A DNA stretch of 64,000 bases from Siphonodentalium dalli (GCA_032622095.1 CP136061.1:44089797-44153796), one strand, 5' to 3'. Shown: positions 47,771-59,989, numbered from the stretch's first letter. Program-made: numbers and translations. The notes: generated from the letters alone by a model not told the origin.

Positions 47771-48839
47771 AAGAGTGTAGTATATCTGCTGAGCTTGGGC
47801 GTATAAAAAACGTAAATAAAAATCCTGTGGCTGAAAGAGCGATCCTAGAGTTGGAGGGTGAGCTGCAGATCAGAAGTCTTAGTTTAATCTCAATAAAACA
47901 TTAATAATTATTTACATCTAGTTTATAATAATCATAAATGATCCATATGAATAAAATCGTTGAATCTTGTATTTAATTCACAATATATCCGATTTGTATC
48001 TAGTCGATCATTTTCTGTTGTCAATCCATGTTAATTTGCGACAAAATTACCATAAAATAATCGCTAACCCTTTTGCGTGCATTTCACGTTGGAAGAATAT
48101 ATTTAGTTTGCCGAACGAAACGAAACGAAATCTTAAAGATTAAAGGTTACAAACTAATTCTATGCCCTAATATTTTTCTGTTCATTTAGGGTCTAATATA
48201 ATATAGCTCCCGACTCATTTTAAGTCGCTCAACTTGTAAGCAATATATGGAAACGGTGAATTTTTCCCTAGCATGCCATTTAATCTCTTACGAGGTGTGG
48301 CTGATGAATAACCTTATGTCTTATATACATTAATGCTAACAATTATGATGCACCTTAGATAATTGTTATTAGTGCAACTATACTGACATTACAAGAACAA
48401 ATCTGATTTTTCTATCACAAGCTTGACATCGAAATCGTCAAAAATAACAACCAGGAAGTGAATATGTGGTCACAGGTGAGGTGCGGTAGAGGGGTAATGT
48501 CACAAGAGCTATACTCGACCTTCACCTCAGAATTTGCAGTCACGTTATATTCAACTAATTAACGGGTCTTTTTCAGGTGGTTTATAGAACACCAAAATGT
48601 GTGGAACATCTTGATATATATGTGAAATTGCACATACGGGTGGAATGGAGCCGATTTGAGATTATAGATGCGCGCCCTACGAGTATACCATTTATTAAAG
48701 TCAAGGGCGACATTACCCTGCTACCGTGAGGTGCATAGGTATAGAGGGAGTTACTCTATAGGCCTATGATAACACCATGATCATATATAACAATTCCTTG
48801 TTTTATGATCACATAGTAACTCCCTGTATACCTATTCAC
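47771..48839. other. Non-coding stretch, nothing recognised
   Basis: AT-rich, no motif-bearing frame on either strand. Confidence 0.5.
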
Positions 48840-49490
48840 TTCATATTTGTCCGCATACAAATGTTAGTATTCAATATATGTAAGATAGAATAGTCCATTT
48901 TATTCCTTATCACAACTTGTAAGCGATTACATAGCATGATGTGGCAATATTTGCCTTTTTTCAAATTTTTGTTGCCATTTTTGCAGCCAGTTTTTGACAA
49001 AGTGACAATTTTGATTAAATTGAGTTAAAATATTCATAATAGGTAATGGTATGCTTCAGTTACGTTGCACAGTTCTGTTCATTTCTTATTCAACAATGAA
49101 TAGAATCACAATGATGATTTTTGGTGAAATTTTATACCACGTTCTGTAAACAATTTAATGTTTGAGGGACCGGAAGAGCTGGGACCACAAAAATGTCATA
49201 TTTTATTGCTTCAATGATCAGTTAGCATGAAAAATAATAATAATAATAGTCCCAACTATGAACCAGTCACATACATAATTAACTTATCTAGAAGATATCG
49301 GTGGGAGAAAACATAAAACAAATCCACTTCCAGCTGCCATTTTGGCGACCATTTTGGAAGGAGCAATTTTGCCCTAAAATGTGGTATTGTAACTTCACAA
49401 AAAATATATACATTTGTATACATATGACAACAAGTTCTCACTTTAATTTGCATCAAACTGGCTAAGTGACTCGTAAGAAAAACAGTGGAT
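48840..49490. repeat. Copy of the GCCATTTTGGC-rich dispersed family
   Basis: Follows 30,700-31,360 for several hundred bases (CAGTTCTGTTCATTTCTT, GAAATTTTATACC, TCAATGATCAGTTA, ATATATACATTTGTATACAT). Diverged; ends not defined. Confidence 0.7.
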
Positions 49491-49589
49491 TTACACCTGG
49501 TATTAATTCATTCATTAATTAATGTAATGGTAATCCAAACTATACATGTGAAATATGTTGTTGTAATTTAAGGTTTGAGCACCAAGGCT

Positions 49590-51165
49590 TGGTCGAAAAT
49601 ACATGTTCAAGTTCGCTCCTGTTGGTAACTTTTTTCCCATAATGAACAGTAAAACACGCCGGTATACCATGAGATGGATAACACCTGGGTATACCATAAG
49701 ATGGAGAAACACCTGGGTAAATCCCTACCAAATGGATAAGACACCCTGGTAAATCTCGATATAGGTTTTATATACCTGGATTAACCCCGGTATAATGACT
49801 TTTTAATTGGGGTTTACCTGGGTAGAATATTATTTTACCCGGGTGAACCGGTGTTTACCAGGGATTAAACCGGATAAACCCCCAGTTTTACCCGGGTAGA
49901 ATTTTATATGGGTATAGATGAAGAAGTTTTACATTTGTTTGTCATCACAATTGATCCCTTGGTTGGGTCCAGGGACGTGGCTAGAGGGTCTCCTCCTTGG
50001 GGTGTCCACTTTGGGAAATTCTAACTGCACCCCCCCCCCCATCCCCTTGAATTCGACCGAACACAAGTTTTGCATAATTCCATTTGCACCCCGTGTATAT
50101 CATTGCTCGGGCCTAATATATTCACCAACCATGGTTCTATATACCCGGTATCAGAACATTCAGATATTTGAACCTGAAAATTGCATAAATCCTAATATCT
50201 ATAGTGGTCCAAATGCACACGGCCATGGACAAGAAACCAGGACACACCGGGTCGACCATGTTGTTCGGCCCGGTGTGAGAAAATCTTGAAAACTAAACAA
50301 GAAAATGGCAAAATCACAGCATCTAGACTGACCTCAAACTTTCCTAGTGTTGGAAATTTCAAACTCATACTCACCCTTAGGTTGGAAAATTCTCCAACTG
50401 CATGATGACCATCTCAGTTCACAATTTTGACCAAATGTAGTAACATGTTTTTTTTATTAAACCTGACACCCCCACTACAAGAACATTTTCGACCTAATTT
50501 TGGTGTGAAATTTCCAACTAATGTGTCAGGTATGAAATTTCCAACTGTTGAAAATTTTGACCAGGGTTGGGGTGAGACACCCCAAGCCCCCCCCCCCCCC
50601 ACCACCACCACCACCATATCGCCACGACCCTGGTTGACTCATAGCTAGGTCTGAGATTAAGTTCCGTCCCGTGCCCATATTCAGATGAAAGACAATCATT
50701 AGTTTAACGTTTAGTGTGGGGAAAACCACGCTACCATAAAACCGATACCCTAAAAACTTCACATGATCAAGAGAAGCTGTGTTGGCCCTTGTCTGATTCT
50801 TAGTAATCATTGTGTGTCACATTGAAATGGTCTTGATATGAACAGCAGTAATTTGGGATGAAATTTAAACAAATTGTAGGGACCCAAAATAAGCAGCAAT
50901 AAATATTATAATAGTACCCGCACGTTTATTTGGATCCCGAGAGTAAAGAAAGAGTTGCACGTTGGTAATTTTAATATGGAATTTATTATTTATGGGTGTA
51001 ACTATTTTATTCTTTATTCCCGTTTGATCACCTCAGCGAATTGTTCCACATCACGTGTTAAAGTATCCGCCAAAAGCTCTATGGGTCTGACTTGTCATGC
51101 CGGAAGACATTATAATATATATACTTCCCGTCGGTCCTACTAAAAACCGACCGTATCCGATTGCA
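49590..51165. other. Non-coding stretch with small simple repeats
   Basis: Holds an ACCCGGGTA/ACCTGGGTA-rich patch (about 49,680-49,905) and C-runs near 50,031 and 50,590 next to a CCA repeat. Open frames here have no supported product. Confidence 0.5.
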
Positions 51166-51169
51166 CTCG

Positions 51170-52370
51170 ACCCAACCGCAACCAGGGGACCGATCGAGAT
51201 GAGGCATGCACTATCGTGCAGAATATACCTGCATGTATATAGCAAAGTTCCAATCCCCAAGTCGGCAGTGTTAACCCCTAACTTGCGGCCGGCATAATAA
51301 TAAAAATGCATCGACCGCACCTATCCTGGCTGTCTTGACAACGGAAAGGGACATCATACCATGTACAAAATACCCCTCTGCGTCCATGGACGGTCCAACA
51401 ATTCGCTAGCTACAGCGGAAGTAAGTATATCAACCCATAAGCTGCGTAGAATTCGCTGTGCATACAGCTGATGCATATACACGAAAACGCAAAAACACAG
51501 AAAATAACACCTGCCGACCGTACCGCCACCAGGGGACCTAAAGAGATGGGGCATGCACTATCGTTCAGCATAGAACTGTATGTACCAAGGTTCCAATAAC
51601 CGAGTCGATATCTCGAGCGGCAACGGCACTGTTAACCCATAACGTGTGGCAGAGTCCGTCAGGTACGCAAAATAAAAAAGGCAACGACCGCACATGATCT
51701 ATCTGTCTGACCACCGAAAGGGATATTATATCACGCAGCGAATACACCTCTGAACAACGGACGATCGAGCAAGTATCTAGCTGAGGCGAAAGTGAGTATA
51801 TTAAAGGCACTTGCGGCGTTCGTTGCAGAAATATTCATATCTGTTCAAATCGCCAGCAACGGAAGGAATATTAAAATATATATAGTTGTGTTCATATGCC
51901 AAACATAATCAGCTCGTAAATAGTATATTGTCGTCAAGACGTACGATGGTGTACGTAAACAAGAACCTTCTCGTGTTACATAAGTTTTGCTTCTGTTTAC
52001 ATAACACAGCGCAATTCTATTGGTTAATCACACACAAATGATATAAACGCTCTTTATTATTTCCATATCAGTAAAACAGTAACAAATAACGCTCTTTAAG
52101 TTTACCATATCTGGATCTAAACAAAAGCCAGGTTCTGTGACGTTTTTTGCTTTTTATATTTGTTTACATAACAAAGGAAAAACATTTGACAATAACATAC
52201 TATTTATGCCATATTTCTGATTTGTTTTAGAACAAAGTCTGTCTATATTTTACTATTCTTTCTGTTTGTGGCGGTTTTTGACGGAGCTGAATATTTTAAC
52301 AGCATACCCACCGCCAACGCCACCCGTATCTTTAACCCATACGCTGCGGTCGAATTCGCTATACATGTAC
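51170..52370. repeat. Two-copy tandem repeat (about 350 bp) with MITE inserted in copy 2
   Basis: Copy 1 (about 51,170-51,475) and copy 2 (about 51,525-51,804 and 52,332-52,370) share CCACCAGGGGACC or AACCAGGGGACC, GCATGCACTATCGT, ACGGTCC or ACGATCG near an AACAA phrase, and AACCCATA(A/C)GCTGCG. Copy 2 is interrupted by the MITE at a TTAA; copy 1 has TCAA at that place. Confidence 0.75.
51805..52331 (-). mobile_element. TTAA-flanked MITE, copy 7 (subfamily B)
   Basis: 527 bp between TTAA at 51,801-51,804 and 52,332-52,335. The ends are AGGCACTTGCGGCG and CGCCACCCGTATCT, the reverse orientation of copy 1. It is the longest copy in the window. Confidence 0.9.
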
Positions 52371-52510
52371 CGGCAGTCTCACTCGTGGTGTAAATTTGTT
52401 TATCAGACATAAATATACTATGCGTATATTTTTTTTATACCACGATCATTTGTAAGCATTTGCAATGCCATAACACATGCATGACGAGAGCCCCCATTAT
52501 TTTACTCCCG

Positions 52511-52570
52511 TGTGAACCCCTGACGTACCTTGTAAACCCCTGACGTACCCTGTAAACCCCCGACGTACCC
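52511..52570. repeat. 20-bp tandem repeat, three copies
   Basis: Units TGTGAACCCCTGACGTACCT, TGTAAACCCCTGACGTACCC and TGTAAACCCCCGACGTACCC, followed by a partial unit. Each contains TGACGT or CGACGT. Confidence 0.9.
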
Positions 52571-53146
52571 TGTAACTCGCTCAAGTTCATGCGCATGACT
52601 TTTAATCACAAGTTACTGTCAGCTGGATTTGAATTGCCGAAAATGAGTGGAAAGCAATGTATATTTTAGAACATACAATGAACTATAACTAGTATATAAC
52701 AGATGAAACGCACTAACTGTTACATGCAAAGATTGAACTTCACTTCACGATTTTAGAACTATTTTGTTGTCTGAGTTATTACTGAATATAATTGTTGCGC
52801 GGTAAAATATGCTGGACTCGCCATCGCTATAATATGGCTAACTTGACGTCTGAGACAAGGTAAACTGTATGTATAGTCTACCATGTGTCGATCCTATTTC
52901 ATTGAAAAAGAACGGCGATCTATATATATACGGACAGTTCCGTTCTACACAAGTGCCGAATGATACCATATTGTAAAACGCCCGATCGTACGTGGTATAA
53001 AACACATGATGTTATTATATATATATCATTTTAAAAAGTGAACCATGATATTACATCTACTATATTATGTGATATTTTCAGTCAATCACTAACGGCTGGT
53101 TGTTTCTATGTGGAGAGGAGTGGTGTCTGTATAACCTCATACCATT

Positions 53147-53970
53147 TAGTCCAGGAGATATTGGTCGACCTTTGCCCCCAGGACTCAACTTCGTCCCTCT
53201 AATGTTCGTCCTTAATGTTTCCTCTAATTTTCGGTTGGTAAGAAAACAAAAGTGGCCGTATATAGCTAGACTCCAGACAAGATAACGTCCATCATGGCGG
53301 CCATTTTGCTTCATGTGCTCCAGGTCTCTTTGATCGCCATTATAGTGTGGTCGTGGTACGCAAAAAATGGGGTTGACCCAGAAGAAATTGGTAAAGAAGC
53401 GATTTTGATGTCATTCGACGCGGGAGAATCTCTGCAACAACATATCCAAAATCCGCTTTGGGGAAAATCCAGGATCCAAGATGGCGACCAACATGGCCGC
53501 CGTTAATCAAAAGAGACTATGACTGAGATTAATTTGATTATAGTGAGAACAAATGTTGCCATATGTATACAAATGTAAACTTTTTTGCGAAAGCAAAGTA
53601 TTATGCCACCTATCTATAGAAAAAATGGAATCCCTCGCCCCAGATGGCTGCCAAAATGGTGGCCTAAACTCGAAAATTTGATTTTTTTTTGCCTAATATC
53701 TTAAAGTTCAGTTCCTGTTGTTTGATAATGATTCCGACTGGCGATTTTTCGGTTAGTCTTATTCATGTTAATGCAGCATTGGAGCAATGACAGATACCAT
53801 ATGTGGGGTCCCAGACTCATCTACACCCTCAAAAATTAGATTTTACAGAATGCGGTGTAAAATTCCACAAAAATCACCATTGGGATTCCAGTCATAATTA
53901 TATCAACAAGAAATGGACAGAACTGTAGAATGTAAGTTGGGCACACCATTATCAAGACATCAAAATTTAC
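53147..53970. repeat. Dispersed family copy, left arm of an inverted pair, with TAGTCCAGGAGAT terminus
   Basis: Starts TAGTCCAGGAGATATTGG, the first 13 bases identical to the terminus at 27,941. From about 53,485 it is inverted relative to 55,960-57,030 (for example GGCATAATA and TTTCTATAGAAA phrases in the right arm against ATTATGCCACC and TCTATAGAAAAAA here). It contains the empty site for the MITE at 56,326 (near 53,700). Confidence 0.75.
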
Positions 53971-54404
53971 CGGAGAGCTGTATCTGGGAAGAGAATAGAG
54001 TAAAACTACTATTCGTACATGTCGAAATGGGGAATCCATGGGCTACATTTAGTTCAGCGAGTTCCAAAAATGTGCGTTCACAATCCGTTTAGCGGAAATT
54101 TATAGTCATTATGTTTTACTTTCTATGGAAACCGTCCAACTAAAGAGTTTTTTTTTTCAGTGTATCTCAACATAGCTATAAATCGGACACGTTCCTGTTT
54201 TGGTAACCTTCTTAAGAGGTTGGTGAATATGATTTTTCATACATAGTCCAGATTAAAACAATACTGTATTCAATAAGAGATAAATATGCACCTACAATTT
54301 TTTTTTTCGTAAAGGAATCAAAGCGCAAATATCCTATATTTATGACTTCCATTGTTGTCGGAGGGCCATATTTGATGCCATCTCGGATCTTAAAGTTTTC
54401 CCAA

Positions 54405-54584
54405 AGCTGATTTTATCATATATCCGATAGGGTATTCTGAAGCTGATTTTATCATATATCCGATAGGGTATTCTGAAGCTGATTTTATCATATATCCGAT
54501 AGGGTATTCTGAAGCTGATTTTATCATATATCCGATAGGGTATTCTGAAGCTGATTTTATCATATATCCGATAGGGTATTCTGA
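54405..54584. repeat. Perfect 36-bp minisatellite, five copies
   Basis: Five identical 36-bp units begin AGCTGATTTTATCATATA and end GGGTATTCTGA. Because 36 is a multiple of three, the minus strand stays open and reads ASEYPIGYMIKS repeatedly. There is no other sign of a gene, so this is treated as DNA repeat, recently expanded since the copies are identical. Confidence 0.95.
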
Positions 54585-54589
54585 AGTCA

Positions 54590-55595
54590 AAATCGCTCTC
54601 TGCTTACTTATGCTGGATCAACCTCTTTTGCGACTATCGAGACCGTGTACCGCAAGTGAAACGAAATGATGGCCGAGCCCGAATAGTTAATATTTCGTCG
54701 CATCAGTGCTATAGTGTCGTAACCCACATTTTCAACTTTCCAAGAAAATGAAGGTTGAAGATTTCAGACAACATTTCTCCTAATGTTGAGAAAGCATGAC
54801 GTATTGTTGTATTTATCCCAATGACAACTGACATTATCGGTCCATTGAACCACATATTTGTTTCTGTTTACTCCCTCGTTTTCTTTTAAAAAGCAATAAC
54901 TTGTTTGGAGATAAGACCTTTTGGGTAAGCCAACGACGATTGGTTTCCGTGCTGTAATGAAATTATGCTAATATATGCGGATTAAGCTAAATATGGTGGC
55001 AATCGCATATATATGAACTAAAAAGTGCCTATTCTACATTATAAAAATTTATCCAAATGATCACGTGACTAACATGGGGATACGACCATATAGCACACAT
55101 TTTAGATATTACAAACACAAACCAGAAGTCACGTGGACAACCTGAAGCATCCGATTTGTCTGCTGCTGGACATACGATCTTATTGCACGAATAATGGTAA
55201 AATATCGCTGGAGATACGACATTTGTGTCACTGGTTTGTGTGAATATTTGCCATCCAATGCAAAAACAGTTTGGCCCATCGAATTGTATTTTTCTCACGA
55301 TTCGAATATGATATCAAATACTCATTTCCCGCCAAAATAGAGTTACGAAATTATAGCACTGATGCGACGAAATTGTGCCAACCCGCGGGAAGCCACCAAA
55401 AAGATTGAAAATAAATAGTTGTGATGTATATGAGCCACATAGATTAACCAACTATCAACTGCATCCGCTACTCACAACTTCCATTATACGACAAGCTGGG
55501 CAGAGTCTACCATTTTCGTTTTGGAAGCCATATTAGATAAAATTTATTGTTTCTTTTTGTCTATTTGAGATGGAATGTTCACAAATAAAAGAAAC
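54590..55595. other. Non-coding spacer, nothing recognised
   Basis: Lies between the minisatellite and the next dispersed-family copy. The minus-strand frame at 55,029-55,298 has no family resemblance. Confidence 0.45.
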
Positions 55596-55599
55596 GCTC

Positions 55600-57030
55600 A
55601 ATTGTTTTGTAGACAAGATCTGCTCATCCCTAAATATCAAATGTGACCAGAGCCCCAAAGCCGATTTTGGTTAAATTTCATACCGCATTCGTTAGAACTT
55701 ATTCGTGAAGGACCGGAGTAAACTATGCCCTATACGATTAGACATGTCATTGCTGGAATGATCAGTTGACACGACCATTGAAATAGTATACCCATTGTTT
55801 CCCAGTTCAGAAAGCAAGAAGTGGTAAACAGAAGTGATAGAAAATAGTATTTTTCACATCGGGTGGCCATTTTGGGTACTGATTTTTAAGTTTTTCCATA
55901 GAGCTAGCATAATGACATCAGATGTATATATTCGTATTTATTCAGTCAATTTTATTCATCAACCACTACTTATAATGGTTTAAATGACAATGTGAGCAAT
56001 ATCCGCCATTTTCCATATTTTGACCGCCATTTTGAGACAAAGCGTAAATTTGGGTTTCATTGAATTGGAGTATCCATAGATAATGGTGTGCCCAACTTAC
56101 ATTGTACAGTTCTGTCCATATCTTGTTGATATATGACTGGAATCCCAATAGCGATTTTTGTGGAATTTTATACCGTATTCTGTAAAATCTAATTTTGTAG
56201 GGTGTAGATGAGTCTGGGACCCCATTTATAGTATCTTTCATTGCTCCTATGTTGAATTAACATGCAAAAGACTAATCACAGTCGGCAGTCTCAACCATTA
56301 CCAAACACCAGGAACTGATCTTTAAAGGTACGGTTGGCCTTGGCGGTGGGTATCCTGTGAAAATATTTCCACCCGTCAAAAACCGCCACAAACAGAAAGA
56401 ACATCAAAATGTAGACAGACTTTGTCCGTATACAAATAAGAAATATCGCATAAACAGTATGTTATTGTCAAATGTTTGACCATTGTTATGTAAACAAAAG
56501 CATAAAAAGTTACTTTTCTGGTGTTTGTTTATATTATGATGGTAAACATAAAGAGCGTTCTTTGTTGGTGAATTCCTGATATGGAACTAATAAAGAGCGT
56601 TTATGCCATTTGTGTGTGATTAGCCAGTAGCATTGTGCGGTCTTCTGTAACTAAATCAGGCTCTTGCTTATGTAAAATATAGTAGGTCTTTATGATATAA
56701 CATGCTGTTTGCGTGATGGTCATGGTATATATGAACGAAACTGTATGCGTTTTAATGTTTTTCTGTTTACGGTGATTAGAACAAATATGAATATTTTCGA
56801 CAACTAAGGCCTCACGTGCCTTTAAGGTATTAGGCAAAAACTTCAAATTTTCGAGTTTATGCCGCCATTTTGGCGGCCATCTGGGGCGAGGGGTTCCATT
56901 TTTTCTATAGAAAGGTGGCATAATATTTTACCTTTGCAAATATGTATACATTTGTATACATGTGACAACATTTGTGCTCACTATAATCGAATTAATCTCA
57001 GTCAGTCTCTTTTGACTAACGGCAGCCACG
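55600..57030. repeat. Dispersed family copies, right arm of the inverted pair
   Basis: About 55,600-55,950 and 55,960-56,320 are two diverged direct copies of one unit (TTTCATACCGCATTC against TTTTATACCGTATTC). The second continues after the MITE (56,822-57,030) with GCCGCCATTTTGGCGGCCAT and ATACATTTGTATACAT, complementary to 53,485-53,690. Confidence 0.75.
56326..56821 (+). mobile_element. TTAA-flanked MITE, copy 8 (subfamily A)
   Basis: 496 bp with ends AGGTACGGTTGGCC and GGCCTCACGTGCCT, TTAA at 56,322-56,325 and 56,822-56,825. Very close to copy 4. The inverted arm near 53,700 shows the uninterrupted target. Confidence 0.92.
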
Positions 57031-57034
57031 TTGG

Positions 57035-57225
57035 ACTCCAATCAGAACCATTCATATACATAGCATTTGATAAAATTTTAACTGTATGGGTGGTGAATTT
57101 AGATAGACATATCCGCCATTGCTATCGAGTCCGATCAAACTGGAAATTTACGCTCTTTGAAGACAATATTCGGTGGTTAAAAATTTATCAAATGCTATGT
57201 ATATGAATGGTTCTGATTGGAGTTT
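57035..57225. repeat. Small fold-back element with ~47-bp arms
   Basis: 57,035-57,081 (CTCCAATCAGAACCATTCAT...) is complementary to 57,178-57,225 (...ATGAATGGTTCTGATTGGAG), with about 97 bp between. It could form a long hairpin; it may be a small MITE. Target duplication is not clear. Confidence 0.85.
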
Positions 57226-57467
57226 GTGGTATTGATTGAACGATGAGTTCTTCGCCGAAACATCCGTGGCTTTATCGTTAGCATTACTGGTGTGAATGGC
57301 CTAAATGTGTCCAATTGCCGAGGGATGGTAAAAAGGTGAATTTCCACAGTTCCCCTTGTCCTATTATCCTACCATTAACGTGAAGCAGGCGCGTATATAG
57401 AAGCGGCGTATATGGGCAGCGCGTTACAGGCCCCATTCCATATCCACTAGCATGATGCGTGTCGACA

Positions 57468-57880
57468 AACTTCATGTGGATCATCGGGGTGAACTATAGA
57501 TGGGAGCGTACCATATTTTCCTGAACTCTTTTAAAATACATGGCTGCCAACGACATCAATCTTGGATCTTACTCTGTTGGCGCACCCTATCCACTTGCAT
57601 GACGTGTGCCAACAAACTAGCACCGCGTGCATTGTTCTTATATGGATTTTACTCGTTGTTTTGACTAAATCCTTTAGCACACCCTACAGGTCACATCTCA
57701 CCAAACTTCATGTGGATCATCGGGGTGACCTAGATGGGAGCATATACCATATTTTCCTGAATTCTTTTAAAATACATGGCTGCCAACGACACCAATCTTG
57801 AATTTTACTCTGCTGGCGCACCCTATACACTAGCATGATGCATGCCAACAAACTAGCACCGCATGCATTGTTCTTATCTG
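57468..57880. repeat. ~237-bp direct tandem repeat, nearly two copies
   Basis: CTTCATGTGGATCATCGGGG recurs at about 57,470 and 57,706. TTTAAAATACATGGCTGCCA and AACAAACTAGCACCGC recur in step. The open frame crossing it has no family resemblance. Confidence 0.85.
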
Positions 57881-58767
57881 CTGGGAGCACTTCGAGATGA
57901 CTTCAGTCAAAAAGACCGTTTAGGATATTAATGGTCAAAAAGCTTGGGTACATTGTGGTCTTCTACGACCTTAGCAGAGATTCACATGTCAAAGGTAAGA
58001 TATCGCAACATTCGAACCACTACATAAGTTGTCCAGGTACGCCAATGCATTCGCTGAGTTTTTGCGAATTGACTAACCAAATATTGAGAAGTGACTAAGA
58101 TGACTGGTAAGATCACCAGGCGTACATGTTATGATTCTCGTCCGGTCACCAAATATGAGAAAGATGTAAGTAGTACGTGCCACTCGTTGACGCCAATCGT
58201 AAAATTGGGCATAAGTGTATTTTGAGTATGTTAGTACTATAGTACTATATATTTGAGAATCGTTGATAAAAATGGGCGTAAGCATATTTTCGATATGGTC
58301 GTGTCCAAAAAATTTCAACGCTATGACATAATTAAAGGGGGATAATGCACGCACGGTGTGGAATGTTAAAGTGACACGAGGTAAGGGACGTTATGTAATA
58401 TTGGTGTGTGAATATTCAAGGAGCCAGTAAAATACCGCAAAACGCCGCAATTACGTCACTACCAATGACGAGGGAACCTCTCGGTGAAATTGATTTTATA
58501 GATCGAAAAGTGATACCGAGTATAGATTGACCAATGACGGCTATTGTATCTTTTGACAGATATGCGTGCCCAGACTCGTTTGATGTTCGCTATCGCATTA
58601 CTATGTTTTAATAGCCGAGACTTCACTTCTCGTCTGACTCTCTTACCAACAAGACCTGTTGATTCCCCGTCTACACAGTGCTTCTCCGGCAGACTATTGA
58701 ACACGTTAATATCATGCATTTTGATTGGTTAGCTGGCTCAACATAATAAAGGGACTGCTGATATTTT
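57881..58767. other. Spacer upstream of the virus-like cluster
   Basis: No supported gene. It contains an ATTACGTCAC site near 58,450 that resembles an ATF/CREB element, and ACCAATGAC phrases near 58,460 and 58,530. Regulatory use is speculative. Confidence 0.35.
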
Positions 58768-59395
58768 ATGTCTGACGTAGAAGGGGAAAAAATAATAATG
58801 GATACACAGCTCAAGAAATTGAACAGTATGGAAGTTGGCGCAGTTACGAAATATTTGATGAAAAGTTATGTCAGGAATATCATTCTGAGAAACGGCTTTC
58901 ATTACCCAGACACGTATTTCACCTAACTCTGATAAATAAAAGTTATTAGAGTTAGGTGAAATACGTGACTGCACCAGAAGAATACTTCAACAGCTGGAAA
59001 ATTATAACATGTGGCTGTTAAATGAGCTGACAGGGAAATTGGACAGTTACGATAGGGATCATTTTCCCTATATATTTAGTGACTTGTTGGACAATATATT
59101 TCAGGAAGATGGCCCCTACGCATGGGAGAGAATAATGGCTGCATTCCTGTTCACAGGAAAAATGTGTTTAAAAGCATACAAAGACAACGACTTCTCATTG
59201 GTCAGCGAAATTGTGCAATGGGCACACACTATCGTGACATTATACACTAACCAATGGGTCAAACGGGAAGGCAGTTGGGATAATTTCTTCCAGGAATGTC
59301 TAAATATTGACAATTACTCGTCAAAAATATTGACAATGAACCATAATGTTTTCAGATCGATTCATGGATGTGTAAATTATTGGCAAACATATTAA
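58768..59395 (+). pseudogene. Bcl-2-like protein, split in two frames
   Basis: First piece (58,768-58,925, 52 residues) contains YLMKSYVRNIILRNGFHYP, resembling the first helix of Bcl-2 proteins. Second piece (open from 58,940, ATG at 59,009, stop at 59,393) contains DGPYAWERIMAAFLFTGKMC (residues 34-53 from that ATG), a BH1 region with W-x-R-I, then VSEIVQW, and QWVKREGSWDNFF (residues 82-94), a BH2 region. No C-terminal membrane anchor follows. The pieces are in different frames, separated by a perfect 20-bp inverted repeat. Bcl-2 homologues block or promote apoptosis at mitochondria; viral ones are usually inhibitors. The gene is intronless and lies at the head of a compact virus-like cluster, so capture by a virus is plausible. 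Whether the second piece alone is expressed is unknown. Confidence 0.65.
58911..58967. repeat. Perfect 20-bp inverted repeat with AATAAA in the loop
   Basis: The left arm CACGTATTTCACCTAACTCT is exactly complementary to the right arm AGAGTTAGGTGAAATACGTG, with a 17-bp loop that contains AATAAA (58,934-58,939). The stop codon of the first Bcl-2-like piece lies in the left arm. Confidence 0.9.
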
Positions 59396-59404
59396 TATCA
59401 ATTG

Positions 59405-59526
<122 letters not shown>

Positions 59527-59544
59527 CAAACGCCAGGGGAGAGG

Positions 59545-59980
59545 GGAAAAAGCAAATGTGCAAGAGGGGAGAGGGAAAAGAGCAAAAGAGCAAGAGAAGA
59601 GGAGAAAAAGAGCAAGTGAGCAAGGGAAAAGAGCAAAAGAAGAGGAGAAAAAGAGCAAGTGAGCAAGGGAAAAGAGCAAAAGAGCAAGAGAAGAGGAGAA
59701 AAGGAGCAAGTGAGCAAGGGAAAAGAGCAAAAGAAGAGGAGAAAAAGTGCAAGTGAGCAATGCAAAAGAGGAGAAAAAGAGCAAGTGAGAAAGGGAAAAG
59801 AGCAAAAGAGCAAGAGAAGAGGGGAAACAGAGCAAGTGAGCAAGGGAAAAGAGCAAAAGAAGAGGAGAAAAAGAGCAAGTGAGCAAGGGAAAAGAGCAAA
59901 AGAAGAGGAGAAAAAGAGCAAGTGAGCAAGGCAAAAGAGCAAAAGAAGAGGAGAAAAAGAGCAAGTGAGCAAGAGGTGAG
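59545..59980. repeat. Purine-rich minisatellite (43-bp unit and variants)
   Basis: Units built from AAGAGCAAGTGAGCAAGGGA, AAAGAGCAAAAGA and AGAGGAGAAA; some units carry an extra AGAGCAAG. About ten units, all purines apart from regular C and T positions. The long Leu/Phe/Ser-rich frames on the minus strand and Lys/Glu-rich frames on the plus strand are products of the repeat. Confidence 0.95.
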
Positions 59981-59989
59981 CAAGTGATC

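Noticed and set aside
54390-54590. Repeat protein of five 12-residue units on the minus strand
   Set aside because: Explained by a 36-bp DNA repeat whose length is a multiple of three. No promoter, splice site or relative was seen.
58459-58719. 86-residue basic minus-strand frame upstream of the virus-like cluster
   Set aside because: Opposite strand to the cluster, no motif, and overlapped by an equally long plus-strand frame.
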